17,999 nt of DNA from an uncultured Oscillospiraceae bacterium (GCA_934527255.1 CAKTAM010000031.1:1-17999), one strand, 5' to 3'; numbered from the stretch's first letter, positions 1 to 8,011 are shown. A program made the numbers and translations. The notes: generated by a model not told the origin, from the sequence alone.

Positions 1-8
1 TTTGGGGT

Positions 9-278
9 TCAGTTTTTCAGCTGGCGGCCCAGCTGGTTGGCGCCGGTGGCGGCCAGGCCGCTGACAATGCCCACGGCGACGGCCGTCAGGCCGTCGGCAG
101 CGGGGTAATCGGCCACCAGGTACAGGCCTGCAATGCCCAGCAGCCCGCCCAACAGGCCGCAGATGCTGGGCAGCCATTTGTTGGGCAGCGGGGTCTGCTT
201 GACAATTTCGGCCGCCAGATAGCAGATGACGGTAATGCCGCTGACACTGGCCAGCCCCAGAACGGAAAATTCCTGCAT
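9..278 (-). CDS. Phage holin, Hol44-like (holin superfamily V)
   Basis: An 89-residue membrane protein expected to form lesions in the cytoplasmic membrane at the end of the lytic cycle, letting the endolysin reach the wall. It has an N-terminal hydrophobic helix (about residues 6-26), a second around 40-57 rich in Gly and Leu, and a third around 64-80 with a GIVSGLAATGANQ segment. The ICGLLGG and AVGIVSGLAATG segments are characteristic of the Hol44 type of Firmicutes holins. The ATG start is preceded by AAGGAGG at good spacing. It is the last gene visible in the lysis cassette, 99 bases after the 108-residue membrane protein. The family call is from recognition of the sequence pattern, not a search. 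Confidence 0.85.
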   Translation of the reverse strand: MQEFSVLGLASVSGITVICYLAAEIVKQTPLPNKWLPSICGLLGGLLGIAGLYLVADYPAADGLTAVAVGIVSGLAATGANQLGRQLKN

Positions 279-377
279 GTGTGCGCTCCTCCTTGTTCCT
301 ACGCTTTTTTCAAGAGATCCTCTGTGAAAGATCTTCCGCGCACGGATCCCGCAGCTGCGGGGCTCCCTGCGGGCGGG
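279..377. other. Short intergenic spacer with a 14-bp perfect palindrome (348-361)
   Basis: This 99-base gap separates the small lysis-cassette membrane protein from the holin. It contains the perfect palindrome CCCGCAGCTGCGGG at 348-361, and the holin ribosome binding site lies at its left end. There is no clear U-tract after the palindrome on either strand, so it is not a convincing terminator. It could be an RNA-processing or translation-tuning element for the holin. I see no gene here. Confidence 0.4.
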
Positions 378-704
378 TCACTCCTTTTCGGTGCGGATGG
401 GCAGGGCCTGCACCCGGCGGTACAGCTGCGTGCCGGTGCCGTTGCCGCCCAGCGCGTGGTAAGCGCTGTAAACGCAGTCGAGGTTCTGCAGTGCCTGCGC
501 GCCGATCGCGCCCGCGGCCAGATACTCGCTGCAGCGGCCGTACAGGCGGTCGTGCAGAATGGCCAGCAGGCCCTGACGCAGGGCATCCTCCTGCGCGATG
601 TGCTTTTTGAGCTTGGCGGCCAGCCGCCGGTAAACGGCGGCCAGCACCGCTGCGGCCACGCCGAACAGCCACTGCCCCCAATAGCGGACGATCCATTCCG
701 GCAC
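378..704 (-). CDS. Small membrane-anchored lysis-cassette protein, function unknown
   Basis: A 108-residue protein with one N-terminal membrane helix (about residues 10-25), then a basic stretch (RRLAAKLKKH) and a soluble helical domain. The LHDRLY and YSAYHALGGNGTG segments recur in small proteins next to holins in Clostridia phages, as far as I recall. The positively charged segment after the helix suggests that the C-terminus stays in the cytoplasm. The start is GTG, three bases after the M23 gene stop, with GGAGGG overlapping that gene's end, so it is probably translationally coupled. It could be a second holin or antiholin or a holin regulator; the sequence does not decide. Confidence 0.7.
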   Translation of the reverse strand: MPEWIVRYWGQWLFGVAAAVLAAVYRRLAAKLKKHIAQEDALRQGLLAILHDRLYGRCSEYLAAGAIGAQALQNLDCVYSAYHALGGNGTGTQLYRRVQALPIRTEKE

Positions 705-707
705 GGC

Positions 708-1655
708 TTAGCCCTCCAGCGCGGCGCGGGCAGCCTCTACCCGCTGGCGGTACTGCGCGGCCGTTTTTTCGGCGGCCTGCGCATGGGCCTGCGCATCGGC
801 AAGGCTTTGCTGCAGGGCGGCCAGCTTTTCGGCATCGGCCGCGCCCTGCGCCAGCACCGCCGGTACGGCATCCCCGGCCGAAAGCTCGGTCAGGCGGCTG
901 CGGTCGGCCAGCACCACGGCATACCGCACCGCGCCCCCGGCGTAGATGCGCACCCAGTGGTAGCCGTCCGCCCCCGTGCCGACATCCGCCATGAGGGGAT
1001 AGGCCGTGCCGGTCGGCAGCACGCCGCCGTGAAAGGCCGTATCCACCCGGGCGACATCCGGCGCGGTGAAGCACTGACAATGCTTGTCGCCGAACACTTC
1101 CAAAAAGCGCATGTTTGTTTCCTCCTGCGGTTCCCGCTTCCAGTGGTAGCCGCCGTCGCCGCTTACCACGGTGTCGGCGCGCAGCCACAACAGCTCTTCC
1201 AGATTGCCGGCTTTGGGCGTGCCCCAGCAGCCATAGGCGTTTTTCACCTGCCGGGCCGGGCTGACCCCGCGCCCCACCTCCAGATGCAGGTGCGCCCCGT
1301 ACACCCCGGCACGGCCGCCCTTGCGGCCGCCCTCGTCATAAAAATACTCGCCCTGCCGCAGCTGCGCGCCCACGCGCACGTTTGGGTTGAAGGCGTCGTC
1401 GTGAATAAAGGTGAAGTGCAACACGCTGGCGCTGCCGTCCGGCAGCAGCACCGGGGCGGTGCTTTGGGCGTACACCTCGCCGTTGCTGGCGGCATCGGTG
1501 CGCACACGTACAATCGTCATATCGCACGGGGCAAACACCGGGTCGCAGCCGCCGTCGCGGCCGCCGAAATCCATGGCAAGGGTGCCGCGGTGGCTGCCCG
1601 TGCCGCGGCCCTGCGTCACCCGCAGCACCTGCATGGGAAAATAAGCCTTCTGCAT
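708..1655 (-). CDS. M23-family (LytM-like) peptidoglycan endopeptidase, probable endolysin
   Basis: A 315-residue protein predicted to cut peptide cross-links in peptidoglycan. Zinc ligands of the M23 fold are visible: H22 and D29 (SHRGTLAMDFGG) and the HxH motif H122-L-H124 (GAHLHLEV). A middle region around 190-255 resembles a beta-rich SH3-type wall-binding domain. The C-terminus (about 270-312) is Ala/Gln/Glu-rich and probably a coiled coil. There is no signal peptide, which fits a cytoplasmic enzyme released by the holin. The start ATG follows GGAGGAATGACCC. It lies between tail-fibre genes and the holin, so a virion-associated tail lysin is an alternative; the coiled-coil tail would allow multimerisation in either case. 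Confidence 0.82.
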   Translation of the reverse strand: MQKAYFPMQVLRVTQGRGTGSHRGTLAMDFGGRDGGCDPVFAPCDMTIVRVRTDAASNGEVYAQSTAPVLLPDGSASVLHFTFIHDDAFNPNVRVGAQLRQGEYFYDEGGRKGGRAGVYGAHLHLEVGRGVSPARQVKNAYGCWGTPKAGNLEELLWLRADTVVSGDGGYHWKREPQEETNMRFLEVFGDKHCQCFTAPDVARVDTAFHGGVLPTGTAYPLMADVGTGADGYHWVRIYAGGAVRYAVVLADRSRLTELSAGDAVPAVLAQGAADAEKLAALQQSLADAQAHAQAAEKTAAQYRQRVEAARAALEG

Positions 1656-1668
1656 GGGTCATTCCTCC

Positions 1669-2211
1669 TTATTCCAGCCAGATCTTCGAGACGCTCAGCG
1701 TATTGTTGCCGGTGGAGCCGAACACCGAAAAGCGCACATAATAGCTGCCGGAAAGGCCGCTGACATTGACGCTGGCCGTACCGCTGCCGCCGGTGGAAAG
1801 GCGCGCATAGCGCGTCAGGTTGGTTGCGGTGTCGTAGACATCCCAATCCGTCGTCACCGGGCTGAGACCGAAGGTAAACGTACCGTTGCCGCCCTTTGTC
1901 GCGGTGTAGGTGAATTTCAGCGTCGCGGCCCCGGAGACGGCGATCTTTGCCTTGCTGATGATCTTTGCCGAGGTGGTGGCCACATAGTTTGTCTGCTGAA
2001 TTTTCAGCGCGCTGCCGGAGAGGGTGAAGCCTGCGCTCGCGCCCGCAACAACGGCGCTGTTCCAGCCGCCGGTATAATCGCAGGCGGCCGTACCGTTGAA
2101 CAGCAGCGTTTCGCTTTGCCACACCAGCACCCCCTGTGCCGTCACCCGCTTGACGGCCGCGCCGTTGACCGTCAGCTTTTTGGGCTTTGTGCCCTGTACC
2201 GTCAGCTGCAT
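1669..2211 (-). CDS. Beta-rich tail or baseplate accessory protein
   Basis: A 180-residue protein, nearly free of Cys and His and rich in Gly, Ser, Thr and Val. It begins with a short motif around a LTVNGAAVKRVTAQG repeat, a form often seen at the start of Firmicutes phage tail-tip accessory proteins. The rest (about 35-180) alternates beta-strand-like segments with Gly turns and resembles a jelly-roll or carbohydrate-binding module (aromatic residues at YTGGWN, WDVYD, SYYVRF). The start overlaps the ribosome binding zone of the upstream fibre gene: GGTGA forms both a Shine-Dalgarno and that gene's stop. Likely role: receptor or wall-polysaccharide binding at the tail tip. This is inference from position and composition. 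Confidence 0.6.
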   Translation of the reverse strand: MQLTVQGTKPKKLTVNGAAVKRVTAQGVLVWQSETLLFNGTAACDYTGGWNSAVVAGASAGFTLSGSALKIQQTNYVATTSAKIISKAKIAVSGAATLKFTYTATKGGNGTFTFGLSPVTTDWDVYDTATNLTRYARLSTGGSGTASVNVSGLSGSYYVRFSVFGSTGNNTLSVSKIWLE

Positions 2212-2215
2212 GGCG

Positions 2216-2833
2216 TCACCATGTAATGGCCAGCGTGGCGGTCGAGGCCGTCCACGTCAGCTTCAGCGCCTTGCCGTTGATCTTATCGGCATCGGATGCC
2301 TTGGTTGCGGTGGCTGCGGTGGTGGCGCTGGCGGCGGTATCGGCTGCTGCGGCCTTGGCGGCGACGGCGGCGGTATCGGCCGTAAGCGCCCCCGGCGCTT
2401 TGACCACGGCGGCCGGTGCGGCCGCCTGCAGGTCCGAAACGCTCAGCTCGCTGACGGTATAGGTGGCCAGCGGCAGCTCGTACACGCTGCCCGCGGCGTT
2501 GATCTCCTCCTGCGTGAGGGCGGGAAGCGGGCTTCCCGCCTGGCTGAGGAAGGCGGCCGGGGTCTCGCTTTGGGTGTCCAGATGCAGCAGCAGCCGTCCC
2601 GGCACGCTGCCGCCCGCCGAGGCCTGCACGGTCAGGGTCTCCTCCTCCACCACAAAAACGCGGCCCTGCACCAGCCCCCAGCCCTCGGCCACGCGCAGCT
2701 GCAGGCCGCCCAGCGCCGTGACCGTGCAGCCGGTGACCACACCCGAGGCGCTGCCCGAAAGCAGCGCGTACAGGCGCGCATCATCCAGCGGCGTGACCAG
2801 GCTGCCGTCGGCCTGTTTTAACGTTACGCTCAT
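2216..2833 (-). CDS. Tail fibre or baseplate structural protein with Ala-rich repeat stalk
   Basis: A 205-residue protein. Residues 1-100 form a beta-rich head with DDARLYALLSG and a Gly/Val-rich VAEGWGLVQGRVF segment, typical of Clostridia phage baseplate proteins that follow the hub. Residues about 148-190 are an Ala/Thr/Lys/Asp stalk with about 12-residue repeats (ADTAAVAAKAAA, ADTAASATTAAT), like trimeric fibre shafts. It ends with DADKINGKALKLTW, reminiscent of the xDGKH-type segments of short tail fibres. The start ATG overlaps the upstream stop as ATGA and is preceded by AAAAGGAGG. The repeat also shows in the DNA, with two identical 15-mers 36 bases apart. Confidence 0.65.
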   Translation of the reverse strand: MSVTLKQADGSLVTPLDDARLYALLSGSASGVVTGCTVTALGGLQLRVAEGWGLVQGRVFVVEEETLTVQASAGGSVPGRLLLHLDTQSETPAAFLSQAGSPLPALTQEEINAAGSVYELPLATYTVSELSVSDLQAAAPAAVVKAPGALTADTAAVAAKAAAADTAASATTAATATKASDADKINGKALKLTWTASTATLAITW

Positions 2834-3834
2834 TGCTTCCTCCTTTTCTGCACCAGCAGCTGGGCCGTCAGCTCAACACGCACCGCCCCAAACAGCAGGC
2901 GCACCGTGTCGGGCTGCAGCTCGCGCCCGGTAAGAATGCTGCGGTAGGCCCGGCCGCCGGAAAGCACCGTGACCTGCGCGCCCAGCTCGCAGTGCAGCGG
3001 GTCGATCAGGCGGTCATCCCGCCGCACCAGCAGGGTGATCTCGTTGTCGGCCTGCTGCTGCGAAAGCGCCTGTGCCGCGGCCTGCGCCGCGTTCGCCTCC
3101 TCCAGCAGCACCCAACGCACCGGCGTGATGCGGTCGGCGTCCGTCTGGGTGACGCTGCCATCCGGGTGCAGGTACCACACCGTCTGCGCGCCGGTCTGCG
3201 GGTCGCGCACAAACGCCTTGTTTGCCTGCCCTCCGGCATCGCCCAGCGTGATCTCGCGCTGCAGGATGTTGGGGCGGTCGGCCTCCAGCGTCAGCTGCTG
3301 CGTCACCGTGCGGATGTCGACCTGCAGCACGCGGGCCGTCAGATCCAACCGGCAGTCCACCGCAATGCGGTAGGTGAGCAGCGCCGCGGAAAGCACATCC
3401 GCCAGCGCCGTGCTGGAGGCGCCGTCGGTGGAGAGATAGCCGCCGGAGGCGGTGCGCGAAAGCCGGATGGGCAGCGCCTGCAGCGTGTCCTCCGGGCTGA
3501 CGAAATACGCGCGCAGCGTTTCCTCCAGCCAGGCGGCGCAGTCGGCAATGCCGTCGGCCGGGCACCAGACCGGACGGTCAAACAGGGCCTGCAGCGGGCG
3601 CACCGAAAGCGTCGTCATACCGGCGCCGGGCTGCACATCCGCCACCACGCCCTCCAGCACCACCTGTGCGCCGTTGGTCACGCGGGCCAGCTGGCCCTGC
3701 TCGGCGGGCAGGGCGGCGCAGGTCAGCTCGGTGGGCTCCAGCGTCAGATAATCCTGCCGCAGGCTGATTTCTCCGCGCAGCGGCGCGGCCGCCGCAAAGC
3801 CCAGCGCCGTGTCAAACAGCTCGATCTTATACAC
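2830..3834 (-). CDS. Tail baseplate hub protein, Gp37-like / tail-associated structural protein
   Basis: A 334-residue protein lying after the distal tail gene, where siphoviruses encode the hub that closes the tail tube. The N-terminal part (about 1-90) is beta-rich with an SLRQDYLTLEPTEL segment. The middle has ITLGDAGGQANKAFV followed by a WYLHPDGSVTQT hairpin. The C-terminal part has a LIDPLHCELGAQVTV segment, as in hub proteins with a split barrel. The start is GTG, overlapping the upstream stop by 8 bases, with GGAGGTGACG upstream. I assign it to the siphovirus ReqiPepy6 Gp37-like group by resemblance and position. No lysozyme or protease motif is visible. Confidence 0.7.
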   Translation of the reverse strand: MYKIELFDTALGFAAAAPLRGEISLRQDYLTLEPTELTCAALPAEQGQLARVTNGAQVVLEGVVADVQPGAGMTTLSVRPLQALFDRPVWCPADGIADCAAWLEETLRAYFVSPEDTLQALPIRLSRTASGGYLSTDGASSTALADVLSAALLTYRIAVDCRLDLTARVLQVDIRTVTQQLTLEADRPNILQREITLGDAGGQANKAFVRDPQTGAQTVWYLHPDGSVTQTDADRITPVRWVLLEEANAAQAAAQALSQQQADNEITLLVRRDDRLIDPLHCELGAQVTVLSGGRAYRSILTGRELQPDTVRLLFGAVRVELTAQLLVQKRRKQ

Positions 3835-4639
3835 GCACCGTCACCTCCACAAAGCCCTGCGGCACGCTGAGGCCGTCGTGCGACAGCACCAGGCGGCTTT
3901 CGCCGGGCGGCAGGGTGAGAAAGCGCTCGGTGGAAAAGTCGCTGTCCTGATAGCGGTCGGCCGCAAGCACGCCGTCGGCGGTGTACTCGGCCAGCTCCAT
4001 GTACAGCGGGTCGCCGTCCACGATCAGCTGCCGCCCGGCCAGCACGCTGCCGTTCAGGCGGCCGCTGCTGTGACGGCCGCTGCCGGTGTACAGCGTCCAC
4101 ACCGGATTGCGCACCGGGCCGAAAATGTGGATGCGGCAGCTGCCGGGCAGGCTGCCGTTGCGCAGCAGGATGCTGCCCGCCTGCGCCGCCCGGTAGGCGT
4201 ACGGCCAGCCGTAGGCATAGCGCTTGCCGCCCTCGGCCGCGCTGGTGCGGTATTCCTGCCGCCGGATGTACCACGGCGACGCGCCCGCAAAGCTCATGGG
4301 GCAGATCAGGCGGCGGCTGGCCGCGTCGATCTCGCCCTTTTCCACCGTCAGCAGGCCGTCCAGATACTGCCAGACCTGCAGCGGGCAATAGCCCAGCGTC
4401 AGCCCGCCCACGCGGGCAAAGCGCAAAAACCGCTCGTATGCGGCATAGTCGGCAAACACCAGCTCGCCGGTGACGGCGGGCTGCTGCTCGCTTTGGTCAA
4501 CGGCGGCCCAGGCATCCCCCGCACGCTGCCAGTCGGCCTGCGTGCCGAAGCCCAGCCCGGCGGGGTCGTGCAGGAACGCCTCCGGCTGCATGAGGTCGAA
4601 CGTCTCGCCGTTCGCGTTGGTCAGGCTGAATTTTCTCAT
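3827..4639 (-). CDS. Distal tail protein (Dit-like)
   Basis: A 270-residue protein encoded immediately after the tape measure protein, the standard place for the distal tail ring that joins tube to baseplate. It starts MRKFSLTNANGETFDLM and continues with FLHDPAGLGF, both typical of Sipho_tail/Dit N-terminal belt domains. The C-terminal half (about 150-270) is beta-rich with a galectin-like look (HIFGPVRNPVWTLY, GRQLIVDGDPLYMEL, LPPGESRLVLS). The ATG overlaps the tape-measure stop as ATGA, with GGGAGG upstream. The role is firm from position; the fold call is inference. Confidence 0.78.
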   Translation of the reverse strand: MRKFSLTNANGETFDLMQPEAFLHDPAGLGFGTQADWQRAGDAWAAVDQSEQQPAVTGELVFADYAAYERFLRFARVGGLTLGYCPLQVWQYLDGLLTVEKGEIDAASRRLICPMSFAGASPWYIRRQEYRTSAAEGGKRYAYGWPYAYRAAQAGSILLRNGSLPGSCRIHIFGPVRNPVWTLYTGSGRHSSGRLNGSVLAGRQLIVDGDPLYMELAEYTADGVLAADRYQDSDFSTERFLTLPPGESRLVLSHDGLSVPQGFVEVTVRV

Positions 4640-6813
4640 ACGCCGTACAGCCTCCCCAGCTGGCGGTTGAGGTCGCGCACCACGGCCGCCCCCTGCGCGT
4701 GGGTATACCCGTAAAAGCTGGCCTGCAGCTGCACGGTGGTGCCCGGCTGCGGCCGGTCGCCCGAAAGCGGCGTAACGGTGGTATACCCGGCGTTGACGGT
4801 CAGCAGCTCCGGCCCGGCCTCGCCGACAATGGCGCTGCCGCGCAGCAGCGTGCCGCCCTTTGCCATCATGGGCAGCTGCGTCACCGGGGCCTTGCCGCCC
4901 GTATGGGCCTGCCCTCTGGCCTGTGCGGCGCGCGCCTGCATGGCGGCGGCATACTCCGAGGGGCCCACGCTGACCTTATCGGCCAGGCCCAGCCACTCCA
5001 GCAGCTTGTTGATGCCCGCCTGCAGGCTTTCGCCCAGCGTGCGCAGCAGCCCGGTGACCGCCGTTACCGCACCCTTGACGATCTCCGCCAGGCCGTCCCA
5101 GACGGCCTGCCAGTCGCCGGTGAACACCCCCTGCAGAAAGGTCAGCACACCGCCCAGCACCTGCTGCACGCCCGACCAGATCTGCCGCAGATCGGCCAGA
5201 AAGCTTTCGTTGTCGTCGCTGCACAGCAGCAGCGCCGCCCCCAGCGCGGCCAGCAGCCCGATGATGAGCCCGATGGGGTTGGCCATCAGTACCGCATTGA
5301 GCACACCGGCGGCCTGCGTCAGCACGCCGACGGCCTGCGCCGCGGGCGCCAGCACGGCAATGAACGCCGCCAGCCCCACCAGCACGGTCTGACCGGTGCC
5401 GTCCAGCCCGGACAGCCAACCGGCCAGCTGCTGCACGGCTGCCGCCGCCTTTTCCACCAGCGGCAGCAGCTGCGCGCCAAGCTCGATGCCGGCATTTTTC
5501 AGCTCGTTGAGGCCCTTTTTCAGCTTTTGTGAGGCGGTGCCCGTCACCTTGCCGAAAGCCTTGTCCGTCGCCCCGGCGCTGGCGGTCATCTGCTGCAGCA
5601 CGGCGTCGTATTCCTCACCCGCGCCGCGGGCCAGCACCATGGCGGCGCTGCCTCCCTCCACCGAGCCGAACAGATCCTTGAGGGTTTTGCCGTCGGCCTG
5701 CGCGCTCTCGCTGAGCAGGCCGAGGATCTCGGTCGTCGAACGCCCCTCCGCTTTCAGGGCGGCGAAGCCCTGACCGGTCAGCTCGCGCAGGGTCTTGTCG
5801 GTCACGCCGCCCGCCTTGGTCAGCTCGTTGAGCATGGCCTTGAGGTAGGTGCCCGCCTCGGCGGTGGCAATGCCGTTTTTGGTCAGCACGGCATAGCCGG
5901 TGCTCAGCTCCTCCAGCCCGAACCCCGCAGCCGAGGCCACGGGGATCACCTTGCCCATGCTGGCCGCCAGCTCGTCCACCGTGGTCTTGCCCAGATTCTG
6001 GGTGGTGATGAGCAGGTCGCCGATGGCCCCGGCCTCGGAGGCGCTCAGGCCGTAGCCGTTGATCGCCGTGGTCAGCACATCCACCGCCTTGGCGGTATCG
6101 GTAAAGCCGCCCTTTGCCAGACGGATGGCATCGACGGTAAAGGCGATGGCGTCGGCGCTGTCCACGCTGGCCGAAATGGCGCTGTAGACGCCCTCGGCCA
6201 TATCGGCGGCCGCCACGCCGGTCTCATCGCTGGCCGCCAGCAGCCGCTGACGGTAATCGTCCACATCCGTGACGCTTTCATCCAGCAGGGTGGAAAGCTT
6301 GGCGAACGAATCCTCAAACCCGGCGGCCGAGGTGACGGCAGCCGTCAGCAGCCCCGCCGAGGCGGCCGAGACCGCCGCAGTGGCGCGGGCCATCTGCCGG
6401 GCCTTGCCGCCGATGCTCTCGCAGGCGGCGCCCAGCTGCTGCAGCGCCGTGTGGCTGCTTTTCAGCTGCGATTCCTGACGGTTCAGCTCGGCCGTGGTGG
6501 CGACCACCTCGCGCCGCAGCGCGTCGTACTGCTCGCTGCCCAGCTTGCCGCTGCGCAGCTGCTCCTGCGCCTGACGGTCGGCCTCCCGCAGGGCCGCCAG
6601 CTTTTCCTTTGTCTGCTGCACGCTCTGGCCCAACAGCCGCTGCTTTTGGGCCAACAGCTCGGTGTTGGTCGGGTCCAGCTTCAGCAGGCGCTCGACATCC
6701 TTCAACTGGCTTTGGGTCGCGCGCAGATCGCGGTTGACGCCGGAAAGCGCCTTGGAAAGCCCGGCGGTATCGCCGCCGATCTGAATGGTAATGCCCTTTA
6801 CCCGGTCTGCCAA
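4636..6813 (-). CDS. Tail tape measure protein (TP901-type)
   Basis: A 725-residue protein that sets tail length and is probably ejected ahead of the DNA. Residues 15-125 form a long coiled coil (LRATQSQLKDVERLLKLDPT). About 150-450 match the PhageMin_Tail core (AAGFEDSFAKL, AKAVDVLTTAINGYG, GTYLKAMLNELTKAGG). About 475-531 contain strongly hydrophobic helices. Residues 651-684 carry the usual C-terminal AKGGTLLRGSAIVGEAGPEL segment. At about 0.15 nm per residue the length predicts a tail of about 110 nm. The start is TTG at 6813, chosen because GGGGGTGA lies 6 bases upstream and the next in-frame ATG is far inside the conserved N-terminus. Confidence 0.92.
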   Translation of the reverse strand: MADRVKGITIQIGGDTAGLSKALSGVNRDLRATQSQLKDVERLLKLDPTNTELLAQKQRLLGQSVQQTKEKLAALREADRQAQEQLRSGKLGSEQYDALRREVVATTAELNRQESQLKSSHTALQQLGAACESIGGKARQMARATAAVSAASAGLLTAAVTSAAGFEDSFAKLSTLLDESVTDVDDYRQRLLAASDETGVAAADMAEGVYSAISASVDSADAIAFTVDAIRLAKGGFTDTAKAVDVLTTAINGYGLSASEAGAIGDLLITTQNLGKTTVDELAASMGKVIPVASAAGFGLEELSTGYAVLTKNGIATAEAGTYLKAMLNELTKAGGVTDKTLRELTGQGFAALKAEGRSTTEILGLLSESAQADGKTLKDLFGSVEGGSAAMVLARGAGEEYDAVLQQMTASAGATDKAFGKVTGTASQKLKKGLNELKNAGIELGAQLLPLVEKAAAAVQQLAGWLSGLDGTGQTVLVGLAAFIAVLAPAAQAVGVLTQAAGVLNAVLMANPIGLIIGLLAALGAALLLCSDDNESFLADLRQIWSGVQQVLGGVLTFLQGVFTGDWQAVWDGLAEIVKGAVTAVTGLLRTLGESLQAGINKLLEWLGLADKVSVGPSEYAAAMQARAAQARGQAHTGGKAPVTQLPMMAKGGTLLRGSAIVGEAGPELLTVNAGYTTVTPLSGDRPQPGTTVQLQASFYGYTHAQGAAVVRDLNRQLGRLYGV

Positions 6814-6819
6814 GCCGTG

Positions 6820-7024
6820 TCACCCCCTGCCGAAAAATGCGTAAATATCCTCCTGCGTGGCGCGGCAGGGGTAGCTTTCCCTGTCGTTGCCGCGCTCGAT
6901 GAGCATGTCGTACACCATGCCCGGGCTCATACCTGCCAGCGCCTCATCCGAAAGCCCCAGCTCGGCACAGCGCAGCATGAACGCCGCGCCGGTCGCCTCG
7001 CGGGTGGTGGGCCTTATTTTTTTT
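6820..7024 (-). CDS. Tail assembly chaperone, downstream frame (made as -1 frameshift extension)
   Basis: This frame is open from well upstream but is only convincing after the A10 run; there it encodes about 66 residues including KKIRPTTREATGAAFM, a MLRCAELGLSDEALAGMSPGM segment and an acidic end with DIYAFFGRG. It has no good start of its own near the run. Its first codons follow the slippery run of the upstream chaperone gene, so it is expected as the C-terminal part of a fused product, like lambda gpGT. The stop lies 6 bases before the tape-measure TTG start. The MVYDMLIERGND pattern is typical of the T half in Firmicutes siphophages. The start given is the edge of the slip region, not an initiation codon. 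Confidence 0.8.
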
Positions 7025-7397
7025 TTGGCGTTGCCGTGGTCGCCTGCGCGCCGCCCCACAACGCCAGCACGGCGGGCAGCGCCTCGTACACATCCAGCAC
7101 GCCAGGGATGGAATCCAGCCATTCCTCCGGCGAATCCGGCACGGGCTCTCCGGCGTGGCGCAGCATCAGCCAGGCCACGTTTTCAAAAATGGTCAGGTCC
7201 AGCGCCGAAAGCTGCGCGGCCTGCCGCTGCTCCTCCGTGGCATCCTGCGGCAGGTCGGCAGCCTTGCGGCACGCCTGGGAAAGCCGGGTCATATCGCGGA
7301 TGAGGTCGCGCCCGAAGCGGCTGCGGTACAGCCGCGGGATCAGCGCGGAGGCCTTCATCCGCATGGCCCGGCCGCCGATCGTCACTGTCTGCTCCAT
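7014..7397 (-). CDS. Tail assembly chaperone (gpG-like, upstream frame)
   Basis: A 127-residue, mostly helical protein located between the major tail protein and the tape measure, where siphoviruses encode the chaperone that coats the tape measure during tail assembly. Key segments are MRMKASALIPRLYRSRFGRD, FENVAWLMLRHAG and EEWLDSIPGVLDVYEALP. It ends in PKKK followed by TAA within a run of ten A residues, so a fraction of ribosomes or transcripts should shift by -1 into the next frame, giving a product of about 192 residues. The start ATG has only a weak ribosome binding site. Confidence 0.88.
   Translation of the reverse strand: MEQTVTIGGRAMRMKASALIPRLYRSRFGRDLIRDMTRLSQACRKAADLPQDATEEQRQAAQLSALDLTIFENVAWLMLRHAGEPVPDSPEEWLDSIPGVLDVYEALPAVLALWGGAQATTATPKKK
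7017..7026 (-). other. A10 slippery sequence for -1 frameshift in tail chaperone gene
   Basis: On the minus strand the 0-frame reads CCA AAA AAA AAA TAA. The run contains the canonical slippery heptamer A-AAA-AAA in the right phase, and the 0-frame stop follows at once. A -1 shift continues as AAA ATA AGG and stays open to 6820. Ten A residues could also cause RNA polymerase slippage with the same outcome. The fused chaperone made this way is a known feature of lambda-like and many Firmicutes siphophages. Confidence 0.85.
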
Positions 7398-7414
7398 ACT
7401 GTCTTCGCGGGGCG

Positions 7415-7987
7415 TCAGCCCGCCGCGCCCTCCTTATACACCGCGTCAAACCAGCCGCTGCGGGTGCTCGCCGGGGTCTGCGCCGTGGTGCGGGCATGGG
7501 TCACGCCGTCCAGCGGCAGCGGGGCCGCGCTCAGATCAAAGCTGCGGGTCTGCGGCTCTCTGGTTTCGGTGCTGGTCGCCGCGCCCGCGCCCGGGCGGCT
7601 GGCCGAGCAGTTGTACATGACGTACAGCTCATTGTCGGCGTCGCCGTCGATCTGATACAGCAGCGCAAAGGCGGCGGGCTGCACGTCGGCGTGCTCGGTC
7701 AGCACCTTACTGGTCTCGCCCAGCGTATAGCCCCAGATATCCTGCAGCATTTTGTCGGGCACGCGGGCCAGCTCGAGACTGCCGGAATAGCCGTTGTTCG
7801 ACACGGTCTGATAGTACACCACGCCGTCGGCATAAAACGGCGTCACCTCGCCCTGCGGATCCAGCGTCAGCGTCACCGCGCCGGGCACATGTACCGGCGC
7901 GGCCCACGCGGGCGACGTGCCCGCGCTGCTCAGCACCGCGTAATGGACGTTTTTCAAATTGAACTGCACACGGTTTTCGTTTGCCAT
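7415..7987 (-). CDS. Major tail (tube) protein, phi13 family
   Basis: A 190-residue protein that should polymerise into the tail tube. The sequence MANENRVQFNLKNVHYA, the EVTPFYADGVVYY strand, NNGYSGSLELA and the later QIDGDADNELYVMYNC match the phi13-type major tail proteins of Firmicutes phages. I choose the ATG at 7987 rather than one 24 bases further out, because the family begins at MANEN and AAAGGA lies upstream of it. The C-terminal extension (PASTRSGWFDAVYKEGAAG) is short; there is no Ig-like decoration domain. It is preceded by an 83-base gap with a CCGGCC-GAC-GGCCGG hairpin at 8012-8026. Confidence 0.87.
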   Translation of the reverse strand: MANENRVQFNLKNVHYAVLSSAGTSPAWAAPVHVPGAVTLTLDPQGEVTPFYADGVVYYQTVSNNGYSGSLELARVPDKMLQDIWGYTLGETSKVLTEHADVQPAAFALLYQIDGDADNELYVMYNCSASRPGAGAATSTETREPQTRSFDLSAAPLPLDGVTHARTTAQTPASTRSGWFDAVYKEGAAG

Positions 7988-8011
7988 CTGGCTTTTTCCT
8001 TTCCGTATCAC

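Noticed and set aside
279..1763. A 494-codon open frame on the plus strand
   Set aside because: It lies opposite the lysis genes, which have clear motifs and ribosome sites. The frame is rich in Arg, Ala, Gly, His and Gln as expected of an antisense shadow in GC-rich DNA.
7017..7026. The A10 run as a sequencing or assembly error splitting one gene
   Set aside because: Two frames with a -1 slip at this exact place are expected for tail chaperones, and the 0-frame product has normal length. An error cannot be fully excluded from the sequence alone.
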